Made by a program: the position numbers and the translations under genes. Of a stretch of 64,000 nucleotides of DNA, positions 1 to 11,315 are shown in pieces. The notes below the pieces were generated by a model that was not told the origin of the DNA, made no database searches, and saw only the letters and a list, made by a program, of their open reading frames with translations. Source of the stretch: Paragonimus skrjabini miyazakii (taxonomy: Eukaryota; Platyhelminthes; Trematoda; Plagiorchiida; Troglotrematidae); assembly GCA_014338405.1 (NCBI GenBank), contig JTDE01021294.1, positions 1 to 64,000 on the forward strand, written 5' to 3'. The stretch's first letter is position 1, and each line of letters begins with the position of its first letter.

Positions 1-3000
1 CAAAATGATATAATCTGCTTGGAAAGCCCAGCAGAATAAAGCGAGTTGTATTACAACGGGTGTTAAAAAGGCCAGAAAGGGTTCACACGTCGGTCCAGTT
101 TAAAGTGACCAGCCATATGATCAACTACTTGTAAATATTATTCACTAGTTTTGTGTAGCTGATAAATCGGTGCATCTTCATGTCCAGCAACGAAACAGTG
201 GTCAAAGCATTGATCACTTTAAACTAAACATGAGAAGGAAAGTTGTATTTTTAAATGGTCTGGTGTTTAATATGATTACTATATATAAATACCTGTGGCT
301 CTTATTCTGTAATGAAGTAGTTCGTGTCAACCGCAACCGGTATTTTCATACAAACTTAAAGACTATAATCACAAGTTAAGTTCCCTAGGATTAGGGGTAC
401 ACTGTGTTTTGTTCGCTCAGTCAGCTTTAAAATAAAACTCTCAGTCTTAGGGACACAGTAGGCATCTGTAACCTTTGTAGAGTACTGATGTAATTTCTCT
501 TTTTTCGATCGCGTTTCACTGTCGTTTTGTTTCCAACCGATCAGACCACACACTGCATACTAACGGGTTAACATATAATTCTCTGCACGAATCTCGCTGG
601 CATCTATCGATGTTGGCCCGTTCCCAATTGTGACATCAACCACTCACCCACTACAGTTGACTGAAAAAAGAACGTCCAATGTGTTCTTTACACTTTGTAT
701 GTTCTTTACTATCTTTAACCCATGACAAGCAACCTTTTGATGAGGAACGCCTAATATCCAGCACGTCAGTGGCTAATTAATTGTTTCGCCTATGTCTTTT
801 AGTACCCCACATATCCAAAATCTGTTTTTGTTTCGTTCGATGGTTGATACTACCCCAAAAAATTAGATTTAATGAAAGCAGCATGCAGTTACCTAAATAA
901 CTTTTGGTCGATTTTTACGACAGCCTTCGCAAAAATCAATGACAATCTCAATTTGTAGTTTAGTCCTCTTCTGTGATTAGGTAATTGTCAGAATTGCGGC
1001 AGCTGAAGCCGGTGAAGCCGTCAGAGTTTAACCATGCGTAGCTATGACTGATCGCTTCGAAGGCACCTTTATATTTATGCGTGTGTTTATAACTTGGTTG
1101 ACTGCCTCATCCGTGCATAATAGGCTGTTATAATAATCTTCATTCAGGCTATGAGTTGAACACATTCCAGTAAATCCAAAACCTAGCACTCCCCTTTATG
1201 TTTGATTGTCCAATGTCATGCCCAATTCAGTTGGTTATTAATTGAGACGTTGCCATGGGTTTCCCAAACACCGTAATCCGTGGAGCTTATGAGATTGATT
1301 GCCTCAATCAGATTTCACTGCACGAATTGATTTTTCTGACAAATGACCACAGATTGTGTACATCCTTTTTGGAAGTTCATAAATCATCTATTCTGGTGTA
1401 CATTAATGACATTCTTACATTCTGATTCCAACTGAAACATTCGACCTGAATCGTTTTGGTTTATTCTGATAGAATTCTCACCGCTTCTTCTGATTTTAGT
1501 GTATTCGGTTATAACCGGTCCACGTCTAATTCAGCCCATCTAATCATTTTACACTAGGGCATTTGGAGCTATTGAAGTCTTCATATTGCTGACATATTAG
1601 AGTCAGTATGTTTGTTCAAATTTTTGATCATATTTTCGATACGTATGTTCAACTGTCATACTTAAGATCCCTAGTTCAAACCATAGACTAAATTGGGTAC
1701 TCTCGTTAGGTTAACAATACCATATCATTGCACATTTCAAGTCGTGGTTTGGATATAAACATCCAAATATCTGGCGTACGACGCTGAACGAAAGTTGTAA
1801 TGTACAGGTCACTCTTTAAACTCAACTGTGCCTCTTTATATAGTCTTGGCCGAAAAGATACATCATGGTTCACATCGTTTTCGTGAGAGCCTTGTGGCCA
1901 GCATATTGTTCGACTGGTCGTAGTAATAAGTATTTGGCAAGAGATGTTCAGGCGAGTTGAGAGCAGGTATCGTGTAATGGAATACTTGATAGTCCGAACC
2001 GGCTGAGCGGTGTTAACTGCTTCTGCGCATGTAGTATCTGTGGTGGATGAGTACAAAACCGCTCCATCCAGTTTTTGACCAAGTGAATGTATAAATTCAA
2101 CTGTCCTCTTGTTCCCATTCACCATACTTTTACGCACGTTCACAGTCAGACTATTCACTCAACATAAGTTAATAAACAAATTATTGTTTACATCTCTCAC
2201 TTGACCTTTGGTGATTACAGATCATTCATTCATTCACAATTTCCTACTCAGCCCCTCGTATGGCACTTATTCTGCAACCTGTCTCAACACAGTTCTACCG
2301 AGCTGGATTTGCTGACTGACAACAGTTTAAACGTTTAGCGATTGTCTGAAATGTGGAGGTAAATTTCGGTGTAATGGTTTGACCACTGGTATGCCGATGT
2401 TTATGATAGGTCCAGGATAAGGGACGAAGTACCAACGCCGGTAACAACGACCCCGCGGTCTAGTAGATGTGTCTGGACTACAATTTGGCACTTATGCACG
2501 GATCATACGCTCGATTTTCCGGCGTTCCTGGCGCTAATGAGATCCAACGAGATTGAAACAGTTATCCACCAATTCGCTGATGGTCACTGGGATTAGCTGT
2601 TTGTATAAACCTTTTCTAACCCCTTCTGGGGCCGTGGTGGAAGCTTGCTTGCTTGCAGGCCAGCCACGAAAATCAACTATGAGCGAAAGGAAGCGCAACA
2701 ACTAAAGATAATAATGACCTGGACTCTACAATATCATACGCTGATGCGTTTCTTGTACGGGGTCATGTCCTATACACTGAAAAAGTGAGCGAGACTTTTC
2801 CGATCACACCCCCAGTTGCTTGTGCAAGAAATTTGTTGCGTAGATTTTCAACAACGTGTAGTAATGCGTTATTATTGTATTTTGTACCAGAGGTGGGCAA
2901 GCTCGGTGCGGCAGTACACACACTGACCATTACAAAACAAATTCACATCGGTTTCATTATTGTGTTGTTCCGCTCTGTATAGTGCTCATGATATGGTCTT

Positions 3001-3624
3001 GAGCTAAGCGATGTTCTGAGGTGCCTGCGGTCAAACACAACAGTTAATTAGCTAAAAATGCGTCGAGAATCAGGAGAGGTCATCCAGGCAAGTTTAGAGT
3101 GAGGGCCGTATACATCGTATATCCCATTAAGGCTAACTGTGCGGTAGTGACTACTCCTAGCCATAGCTTACACCTCTCTTCATGATTGTATTGCAGTTAA
3201 GCATCCACGCAAACCACTGATGTATTGCTGTCCTTGATGACGATAATGCTGCTGCTGCTGCTGTGATGATGATGATGGTCGGTCCTGGTTAGATGATAGG
3301 TGAAAATCACTCTGCCCATTTTTTGACCAACGGTTTGTACTAGCTTGAATAACAATTCATAGCAGTCGGATTTATCAGATAAGGCAACTTGACTATCCAC
3401 AAGATGAATTTTCTTTGGATGTGGTTGTACACGCGGAAGGTTTTAAGTCAATTTCAAACAAAAAAATCAGTTGGTATTTGGTGGCCTCATCATCAAGATA
3501 TTTCAGATTGTTCAGCATTAAGGTTTAGTTATTATTACTCATTTGAACAACAACGCATCTCTGATTCCAACCACTCTTTTGTCTATGTACGTTGTTTTCC
3601 TTTTGCGTCCGACTTCGTTTACAG
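1..3624. other. Upstream flank or upstream intron of the PAR-3 gene, no exon recognised
   Basis: I looked here on the + strand for an exon encoding the first half of CR1 (a pattern like CFG-x-x-R-V-x-V-P-C-G followed by a helix with RYRKA) and found none ending in phase 0 at a donor. A minus-strand open frame of 150 codons (1706-2158) has no family I recognise and no obvious start context; it reads like decayed repeat DNA. A short (GCT)n/(GAT)n microsatellite lies at 3248-3277. No promoter can be supported. Confidence 0.5.
3248..3277. repeat. Trinucleotide microsatellite (GCT)n-(GAT)n
   Basis: About five GCT units are followed by a TG step and four GAT units. It lies 348 bases before the CR1 exon. 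The minus-strand translation gives His and Ser runs, which explains a minus-strand open frame there. Confidence 0.8.
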
Positions 3625-3849
3625 ATCAGAACACCAGACAAAGGCCCAGTTCGTGCTGCCGATAATACGGACAAACGAGAAGTGAACAACCTCAGCGAGC
3701 AACAGTCAGTTATGACAAGTAAAGGTCTCGGCGCGTTGCAACTGTGGGAGGGCAGTAGTTGTGAAGTGGACTCACTAACGTTGGCAAGAGATGGCGGAAT
3801 TTTGGACTGGGACGATCGAGTGATTGATGTGTTGGACGATCGCGAAATG
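3625..3849 (+). CDS. PARD3: PAR-3 exon: C-terminal part of the N-terminal oligomerisation (CR1) domain
   Basis: This exon encodes 75 residues of a PAR-3/Bazooka-like cell-polarity scaffold. In animals PAR-3 self-associates through its N-terminal CR1 domain and binds PAR-6/aPKC at the apical cortex and junctions. Seen: residues 56-74 (3790-3846) read DGGILDWDDRVIDVLDDRE, very close to the human PAR-3 stretch DGGILDLDDILCDVADDKD, and the upstream CEVDSL fits the family's QVHRLE strand. The exon follows a T-rich acceptor ending in ttacag at 3624 and ends at a gtgagc donor at 3850, phase 0 at both sides. Residues 1-45 (TDKREVNNLSEQQ and so on) have no counterpart I recognise and look like an insertion in the domain or a lineage-specific part. 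The first CR1 strand and helix should come from an earlier exon. An ORF that runs past the donor reads into intron and is not used. The family call is firm, exact borders fairly so. Confidence 0.8.
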
Positions 3850-6529
3850 GTGAGCATACCTGGTCAAAAAGTGATCCACTTGTCATCAGTCCACTGCTTA
3901 ATGTGGTTCTGTGGCACTGCTGTGGGCAAACCATACTCATTATGTGGTGACTTTTGTTTTACTCGACTACTGTTATGCGTACATAATATCTAATCTTTTA
4001 GCTTATACATCGCAAGATGTTTGCCGCAGATTGGCCAAAAATATGGTTATGATGACCTGTTAAAAATTTAGTCAGTTGAATCATCAAATAACAAATAATT
4101 AAAAAAATGCTTGTCTGTTTGTTTGTTGATAAGTAGTTTGGCAGATTTGATAATTTAGAAGAGACCCAATTGCGAAAAATCTGGACTTCGACTGGATTCG
4201 ATCTAGCAACAGAAAGAACGAAGTGCTTGTGTGCGGTTTTTGTAGAGAGCTGGATTCAAAACTCCTCTAGACATTTGTGTTTAATACATTAAAATTCATC
4301 AGTGGGTCAAACACCCCTCCATTTTGTGTTGTGGATTGGCTACTTCACTCGTTGACGAACTTCCAACTTTGTCTATTCTGATGTGACAGTTTTTCAGAAG
4401 TAGTCTTTTCAGAGTTGGCAAAACTCGGGGACAATTTAATATAATTCACTTCCGTATCATACATGTGAGAAGATTGCCATTCTTTTCAAATGTAATCTGT
4501 ATCAACTTATCTTACTGCCTGAAGAGTGATATTTTTTTGATAATCGACATGCGATCGAAGATAAGAACTGTCAGCCATAATTTTAGAAGATGTTCACTAC
4601 CGCCACGTTGACCTGAAACCATCTCTGCTTGCTCATAGTTTGAACTAAGTTTGTCGATCTGTGCTCCCAGGCACTCGACTTTGCGACAAGGATGTACAGA
4701 CGACATTACCCCAATGTGTGGTGGGACCTATGAGGGAGGCGGGGAAGAACATTTCAGAACATTCATGAGTTTTGGTTAGTCAGTTTGGTATGGTAGTTGC
4801 AACTTACAAGTGTAAGGCGATAGCCGAGAAGTTTCTGTTTATTAGGAGCTGTATAAACGATGGTGAAATGTTAGATGAGATCGCAAAACGGCTCGCAAAA
4901 GGGCTGGACTGGCGCTTGCTTACTAACACCGTTTGTGGTGATGGCACGATCTCAGTCTTTTTCTGAAAGGCCGGATGTATAATATCACTGTAGTAGTGAT
5001 CCTGTTTTACTGCTGCTAAGAATGACCCATCCACGCGGTGTATTTTCATGGCGTATGTTTTCGACTATCAGTGTCTCCGGAGCATTAGCGGAATATGGTC
5101 TGAACACAGTATCAACAGTGACAATGTTTGACGATGCGTCTTCAGGTCGTAAACCTCACTATATCCATTAGCATGTTGATCTCATCTCGAAAGTTTTGTT
5201 GGCTTGTTTGTGGGTGATATTTTAAGTTGGAAGTGAGAGACTACTGGCTAAAATATGTTGTTTGTTTTCTGTTGCGTGAAAGCAGTGACATTGCGGCTTA
5301 CATTAATAGGGTTTTCTGGCTAGAATCCAAACCACAGTAGGCGAATTCACTTTGGGGCGTTACTTAAATTAGCGAGAAATAGAATTCACTGGCGCAGTAT
5401 TGCGAATTTCAATATGCATCGGTATAATTTCCTTTCCTCCTCCTATATCCTCCACATTCATTGCCTCATAAGGTCTTTTTTCTTCTCGTGTATTTTAATG
5501 CCTTTGCCACTTTGTGTGTTTGTTTTCTTGCTATATATTTTTGTGAACAGATGACGTTTATTTCGTTTCGGTAATGCAAACTGCTCAATAATCTTTGCAG
5601 ACATAAGACATCTGTAAGCTCCACTTCGCCCCTACAGAGACATTGAGCAAAAGGCACGTGAACAAATAAGCCGGATGTTGTTTAGCTCATTGGATAAATT
5701 TCAGTTCTTCGATGTTAATTACTTAACATCCGAGTGCTGACTTAAATGTGCAATCATAATGCGAGCCTAATAGACAAAGCTGTATGAACCCAAACAACCG
5801 TAACGGTCAATGTCAAAGTAGTGTTACAAATACAACGCCACCTTTTATTACAGTCATCCTCTTAAAGTTTAGTTTTTTACAAGTTCATATTTGTGGCCTC
5901 TGCCATATTCTGAATTCTTCCATCAGAAAGCCAAATTTTTCGATTGGCACGAACACTGCAGTTTTACAAGTTATAATTCTGAGGTCAGCATGCATCAAAC
6001 TAATTACTTGCGTTCCAAATCCATCCTCAAACTCAAATAACGGAACAGAATGAAATCAAACCAAAACGTTGTACTTGTACTGATTAAACATATCGGACAG
6101 TCGCCGGCTAGCTAGCATTAAACTGTCTGTATTTAAGCAGGCACGGTCGGAACAGCGGAAGAATAAGACTTTCATTAATGGGTTTGATGTCCTCTATCCT
6201 AGACACTGGGTTACTTCGAGGTTGTGCATAGGTTTTTTTACGGCTTGATTCACGAAACTGCATAGGGCATGTTTCTGATAAAAGCTTGAGGAAATGTACT
6301 GAACCAGTGAGAAAACGGAATAGGACAATAGCCTGCTTTAATACGTCACCCCTACATCGCATGCGGGAAATAATCGGACTGGGTGGTTGTGTGTGGGAGA
6401 GAGAAGTGAACCCAAGACTTCTCAGGTTGTCCCAAGAGCGCGCAAAACCGAAGTGTGCTAGAAATTTTCACGTGTGGTTAACAAGCCGCCATATCTAACT
6501 AACGATGCGTAGTAGGGGATTTTGATTTT

Positions 6530-6616
6530 CATATAGATTGAACATCACCCACAATTGATCGCAGCTGTCGCATTCCCACAGACTGTGACTTCAACTTGGA
6601 GAGAAGTCCTAGTCGA
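6530..6616 (-). repeat. SINE-type repeat, 3' body only (family A)
   Basis: The reverse complement of this stretch matches the body of the copy at 6751-6960. Shared blocks include a shared atgcgacagctgcgatcaat-like core, the end block tgggtgatgttcaatc and ctag-x-gcttct. It faces the other copy tail to tail, which makes an inverted repeat with a loop of about 0.2 kb. Confidence 0.6.
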
Positions 6617-6750
6617 GGGGTCATCGATTGGAGTTAACAGGCAGTAACTGTCCTCTCTCGAGGCGATCGGGCAACCTGATCATTACTCACAATCGAAAGT
6701 GGTTGAGTGTTCACATATGATAAATCGATAGTGCCTAATGTGAAGTCAAT

Positions 6751-6960
6751 GGTGCAGTAGTAAACACGGTTGTCTCACGAACAGTATGTCTGTGGTTCAA
6801 GTCCCGGCAGTGGCGATGATATGCACAAGTGACGAGCTCTAATGAGAGCGAAACTCGAGTCTAGTGCTTCTTTTCGAAAGGGGCCGACTGGAAAGTCTAT
6901 GGGGATGTGACAGTTGCGATCAATTGTGGGTGATGTTCAATCCATATGGATATATAACTG
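6751..6960 (+). repeat. tRNA-headed SINE copy (family A)
   Basis: A tRNA-like head (ggtgcagtagtaaac as degenerate box A, then GGTTCAAGTCC at 6794-6804 as a near-perfect box B) is followed by a body with gacgagctctaatgagagcg, gcttcttttcg and the end block gatcaattgtgggtgatgtt. The same order recurs on the minus strand at 15183-15385, so this is a dispersed family of about 210 bases. It is too divergent in the anticodon arm to be a functional tRNA gene. Confidence 0.65.
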
Positions 6961-9900
6961 CGTGTAACGCCATGGGGGGATACATTATCCAGCGATGACT
7001 TGTCCCTGTAAAAATAGATTAAGAGTAATTGTAACGGAACAGTTGAGTTAATCGCACAACAATGTTGTTGCCCTTCTAACTCATAATGAACCGTTGTTTT
7101 TATTACAATACCAGAAGTGATATTAACAAATTGCAGTTTTAACTGGCCAAGAAACGAAGCGTTTAAAAAAGTTGTCAGAGATAAATACATATCTTATAAT
7201 TGTACCCTACCGTACTGATATTCCCGCCTGAGGTAATTCATACATTTTGTCGTCAAACAAGAACCGGCCTGATCGTAAATTTACGTGATTTGTTCAGTCA
7301 TATTTTTTATTAGTTGATCACAGGTGGATCACATTTACATGCAACTTCCATTGTAAACTTTTTACATGTAACAAAAAAAGTATCATGGGTAAAAATGAAT
7401 GGTATTTTACGTATATCCAAATAGTTCTGAACATTTGTCTTCCACCTTTTACTTTGAAGTGTGTTTGCGTTACTTTCATCAACGGTCGGTTCATGGCCTT
7501 TAACATACTATGGAACATTTCAGTACAGTCAGATTTGATACATACAGGACATTCGCCTGAAATCTTGTTCGCATGTGTTTCGATCTAATCTTGGAATGCA
7601 GATTAGAAGCACGCGAATCGATTAAACGAAACCTAGGCTAGGGTTAAGAGAACAGAGAAAGGTGAGGTCTAGCTCAGTTTAACTAAGTACTAACAATGGT
7701 ATCTTCGATCACTTTGCTTATAAATACGTCGAAGTGCGACACTCAGAGTGAACGCCAGAATTGAGCTGATTTGATCTTTGTCCATTTCCAAGGATGCATT
7801 TGAACACAAAACAGTGCAATGTTTCAAATTACCTAGAAGACGGTTTTTTTCTTTCGAATTCCGTTAAATGGTTACTTAGGGATTTATGACCTCATAATGG
7901 TTTTTGAAAGACTGCCATTAGATTGTGCTTGATCTACATAGGTTCTTGAACTATTTGAAATACCGCAGGTTCATGTCTGTGAATCTAACTGTTTTTCTGG
8001 TAACCATCTAGCCAACAGAGAAACCAGTCGCAAAGTCGAGATTGTCAGTGTTCATATCTATTGATAAGCCTCTGGAATGGTAATGAACAATGGAGATTTA
8101 ATTCTTCTCATTTCGTTATCCTCATACTAGATGATTGTGAGGCACCCGATGCTCTCGACGAATTTTTTGTCAAATTCATCGAGTTGTACATGAAAATCAA
8201 AATCGAATTTTGTTACTTAGATTCTGTTGTAATTGATTCTTTTGTCCGATATTTCCTGGACGCAGTTGTTCCAGTCTTCATTAGGCACCTGGTTATCGAT
8301 CGGCGTGTTATTGGACAGTGGCTTTTTACGAGCGCGTAGTTCACAGAACGTGATCCATATCTCTTACAAATTTCTACTTTCAAAAAGCTAATTTATCGTG
8401 TCGTCTCACTGGCTGACAGTGACGTTGTTAGGGCGCGAGTAGAAGTTGCGTTATTAACATAGCCAATGGATATAACGCCATTGACAGCATTTAGTTGTAC
8501 TCCATGTCATGTATGCTGATCAATACTGTCGGAATCATGAGGTGTGTTTGACCCGATACTGTTACTGAACCCCAAAATGTACCCTACATACCACGATCCA
8601 GTACATTCATTTGGTTTTATAGCCATCTGAACTACCCCATATTCATAAATGATCAGCCTGTCCTGATGAACAGCAAATCTAATACACGCTAGCCAAAAGG
8701 TCTAGCTTTTGTCCATTTTGCTGGTTTGAGCCGATCACTGCTATATGAATACCAGCATATACATTTTCCGGTAGACAAGTTTGACTGTTACTTGAATGAG
8801 CGAAGGCCTGCCGGCAGGAGTAATTGCTGCCTGCGCAATGCATATTGGTGAGTAATACATGCGGTCATGAGTTGCCCCGACAAGTCTTTTTCAACTACTT
8901 CAGTCAAATTCATTTTCCCTTAGTTTTTTCCACATCTAATCAAGTGTGTTCGATGGAAACATGAAGTGCGCTATTTTAGACAGTGTGACGGCATTTTGTG
9001 AATCTGTTGAGGTGCTAGGGTTAAACATTTATAAGAAGGCTATCCGAACCGCTGCTGTTTGTTTAATCGGGCTTACAGATGAGGGCTTTACAATTATCCG
9101 ACGACTACAACTCATCATTTTAGGTCTTGCTCCGTCTCATTCTTTGTATCTACTTCAATACGAATATATTCACAAAGTCTGAGCCCTCGTGGTTGTTAAC
9201 TTAGTGGCACCTACATTGAAACAGTAAGTTAGAAAGCTTGTCTAGAAACAGTTGCCAGAACTGACTTGAACTAATGTCGTTCAAGACGATTGCGTACCAT
9301 TCCGTGACACAACGGTTAGTTTCTTATGTGGATTTATGTAAGTCAGCCAAATTATTCAACCATTAAAGTACTATCCATCTGTGGTGGCTTACGAAACAGT
9401 GTTTAGGTCAGTATCATTTTATCATAGATGAGCTGTGGTGTTTAACTGAAGGACAGTCGATGATTCATTGTAGTCTATGTCATTACCACTTAGTGAGGTT
9501 GTTTCTTCTTTCATATGTGGCATTTCACCTTAAAAGCTACTCGCACTCAGGCAGAGAATAACCGAAAACATGAAAGACGTTATATCGAGGGACTTGGTGA
9601 AAAGCTGATTAGTTTCAACAAAACTGGTACATAAAGTAGAATGTGATGTTCACTGACCGTGTTGCGTCAAGACAGAACTAAATGTACGTATACTTGTGTT
9701 TACTTTAGGCTAACAGTAAGGCGTCACTGACTGATCCTGTTAAATTTGCTGTGAAGAAGTCAAGAAGTCAAAACACAACAATCAAAAACACTAAATTAAT
9801 CAGTACTAGCACACTCAGTCATTTGATCTATCTTCGTGCAATTCGTATGTTACTTGTATTTGCCTAGACGTAACGTTAATTCGTCATAGGTAATGACGAT

Positions 9901-10734
9901 ACCTACTTAATAAGTTTCGGATTTTTGTCCTACCGCGGGAATTTGAACGACCTTGAGCAAATTATTTCGCTTGCTGAATGCATGGAGATCAACAAGAACA
10001 CAATCACTACCTGTTTGCTTCTAGTCTTTTAAGCCACGTTCGTTTGTTAAAAATTCAAGCCTGGTGAAAATGGACCGTTCGACTTCTTGCCACTGAATCA
10101 AACACTTTTTAACCAGTGCTCCAAACGAGTCTAGAACAAAACTCGGTTGTGCTAAAATCATATATGTTTTGAAGGTTGAGTTCATTTAATCTGATTTGTC
10201 TACTAAGAGAGAGGAAACCGAGAAATATCAACCTTTGTTTCACTGCCTTTCAAATACTTACGACGACAACAAGTAAATGAACAATTCGAACGGGTTCAGT
10301 CATTCGTATGCAAATGAACTAGTCACTTCTGCGGCATGAAATTTGATCGGGTAGATGTCTTCGGTGCAAACGAAATTGTCTGATGTTGCTTACTTAACGT
10401 TGAATCACTAACTGTTAGCATGGAACCGGGTTAATCATATCTGTTTCTTCAACACTTAGTTATTTACCGAATTGACTCAGTTTGAACAGTCCTGAGCCAA
10501 GCGATGACTTAGCTGCCAATCTGTCCGGCTTATGTGGAACCAATTCCAGTTGCACCAGTCTATTACTTGAGAGACGGAGCGGTCAATTCACTGCTCAGCA
10601 GTGCAATGGAAAACCAAGTCCGTAGTATCTAGGAGGATATTGAGTATGGTTGATGGAAGAAGGCTCTTGTAAGTCGATATAAGCTAACGACTAAATCCAC
10701 TTGCTCACTACTCATTTTCGGGCAGAAACTGTGG

Positions 10735-10795
10735 ATAATATTCTCCGTATGATAAACTTAGAAATGTTAACATCTCACGATAAAAATCTTCTCTT
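10735..10795 (+). repeat. Degenerate hammerhead-like repeat of the Penelope type
   Basis: It contains TGATAAACTTAGAAATGTTA followed by ACATCTCACG. This keeps the GAAA, the palindromic stem III block ATGTTAACAT, the C of the cleavage site and the start of stem I seen in the copies at 11.27 and 50.3 kb, but the CUGANGA core is damaged. It lies about 0.5 kb before the 11267 copy in the same orientation. Confidence 0.45.
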
Positions 10796-10951
10796 TGTCC
10801 TGACGATTTGCAAACATATCGTTTGAGCTTTAATATTGAGTGTTAATACAGGTAAATTATTCTGACGGTATTTAACTGTTAGTCTGTTGCCGAATAAACT
10901 GATCAGAGGAAAAACTTAATTCCATAGTTCACTTGTTTAGGTTCAACATCT

Positions 10952-10973
10952 ACATATATATATATATATATAT
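10952..10973. repeat. (TA)n microsatellite
   Basis: About ten uninterrupted TA units lie between the hammerhead-like repeat and the assembly gap. Confidence 0.9.
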
Positions 10974-11166
10974 GGTTAAAAATCCCCAGGGTAGTCATCA
11001 GAAAACAACAGTGTAGCGAACAAGCTCGTTTTCGGTTATTCATCATCAGGCTAATTACATAAAAATTTATATGAAACAGAGTTGTCAAGGCGAAACGGAC
11101 AAAAACAAGTAGCTAGTTTGGGTGAGGTCAGACACGTCATCGGCACACACGGAAACAACGTTTTGG

Positions 11167-11266
11167 NNNNNNNNNNNNNNNNNNNNNNNNNNNNNNNNNN
11201 NNNNNNNNNNNNNNNNNNNNNNNNNNNNNNNNNNNNNNNNNNNNNNNNNNNNNNNNNNNNNNNNNN
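11167..11266. other. Assembly gap (100 N)
   Basis: Exactly 100 N. The round number suggests a placeholder of unknown true length. Open frames that cross it are meaningless. The right edge cuts into a hammerhead-like repeat. Confidence 0.95.
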
Positions 11267-11315
11267 GACTGAAGAGAGTAAACGAAATGTTAACATCTCG
11301 CGACGTATGTCTTCT
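11267..11315 (+). ncRNA. Hammerhead ribozyme-like motif with complete core, 5' arm lost in the gap
   Basis: Reading the RNA: GA, then the core CUGAAGA (11269-11275; position 7 is free in hammerheads), a minimal stem II GAGUAAAC, GAAA (11284-11287), a short palindromic stem III around UGUUAACAU, and the cleavage-site UC (11296-11297). The 3' stem I strand UCGCG follows. Only the last two bases of the 5' stem I strand are outside the gap, and both pair (A-U, G-C). Hammerhead motifs are known in the terminal repeats of Penelope-like retroelements. The family link here is supported by the copy next to a GIY-YIG relic at 50.3 kb. Activity is not shown. Confidence 0.55.

Noticed and set aside
1706..2158. 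150-codon minus-strand open frame
   Set aside because: No domain, signal peptide or splice context recognised. It shares a short GQK-like phrase with the minus frame at 3197-3400, but the DNA match is only about 20 bases and can be chance.
3197..3400. Minus-strand frame with a His run (HHHHH) and a Ser run
   Set aside because: The runs come from the (GCT)n/(GAT)n microsatellite; nothing else suggests a protein.
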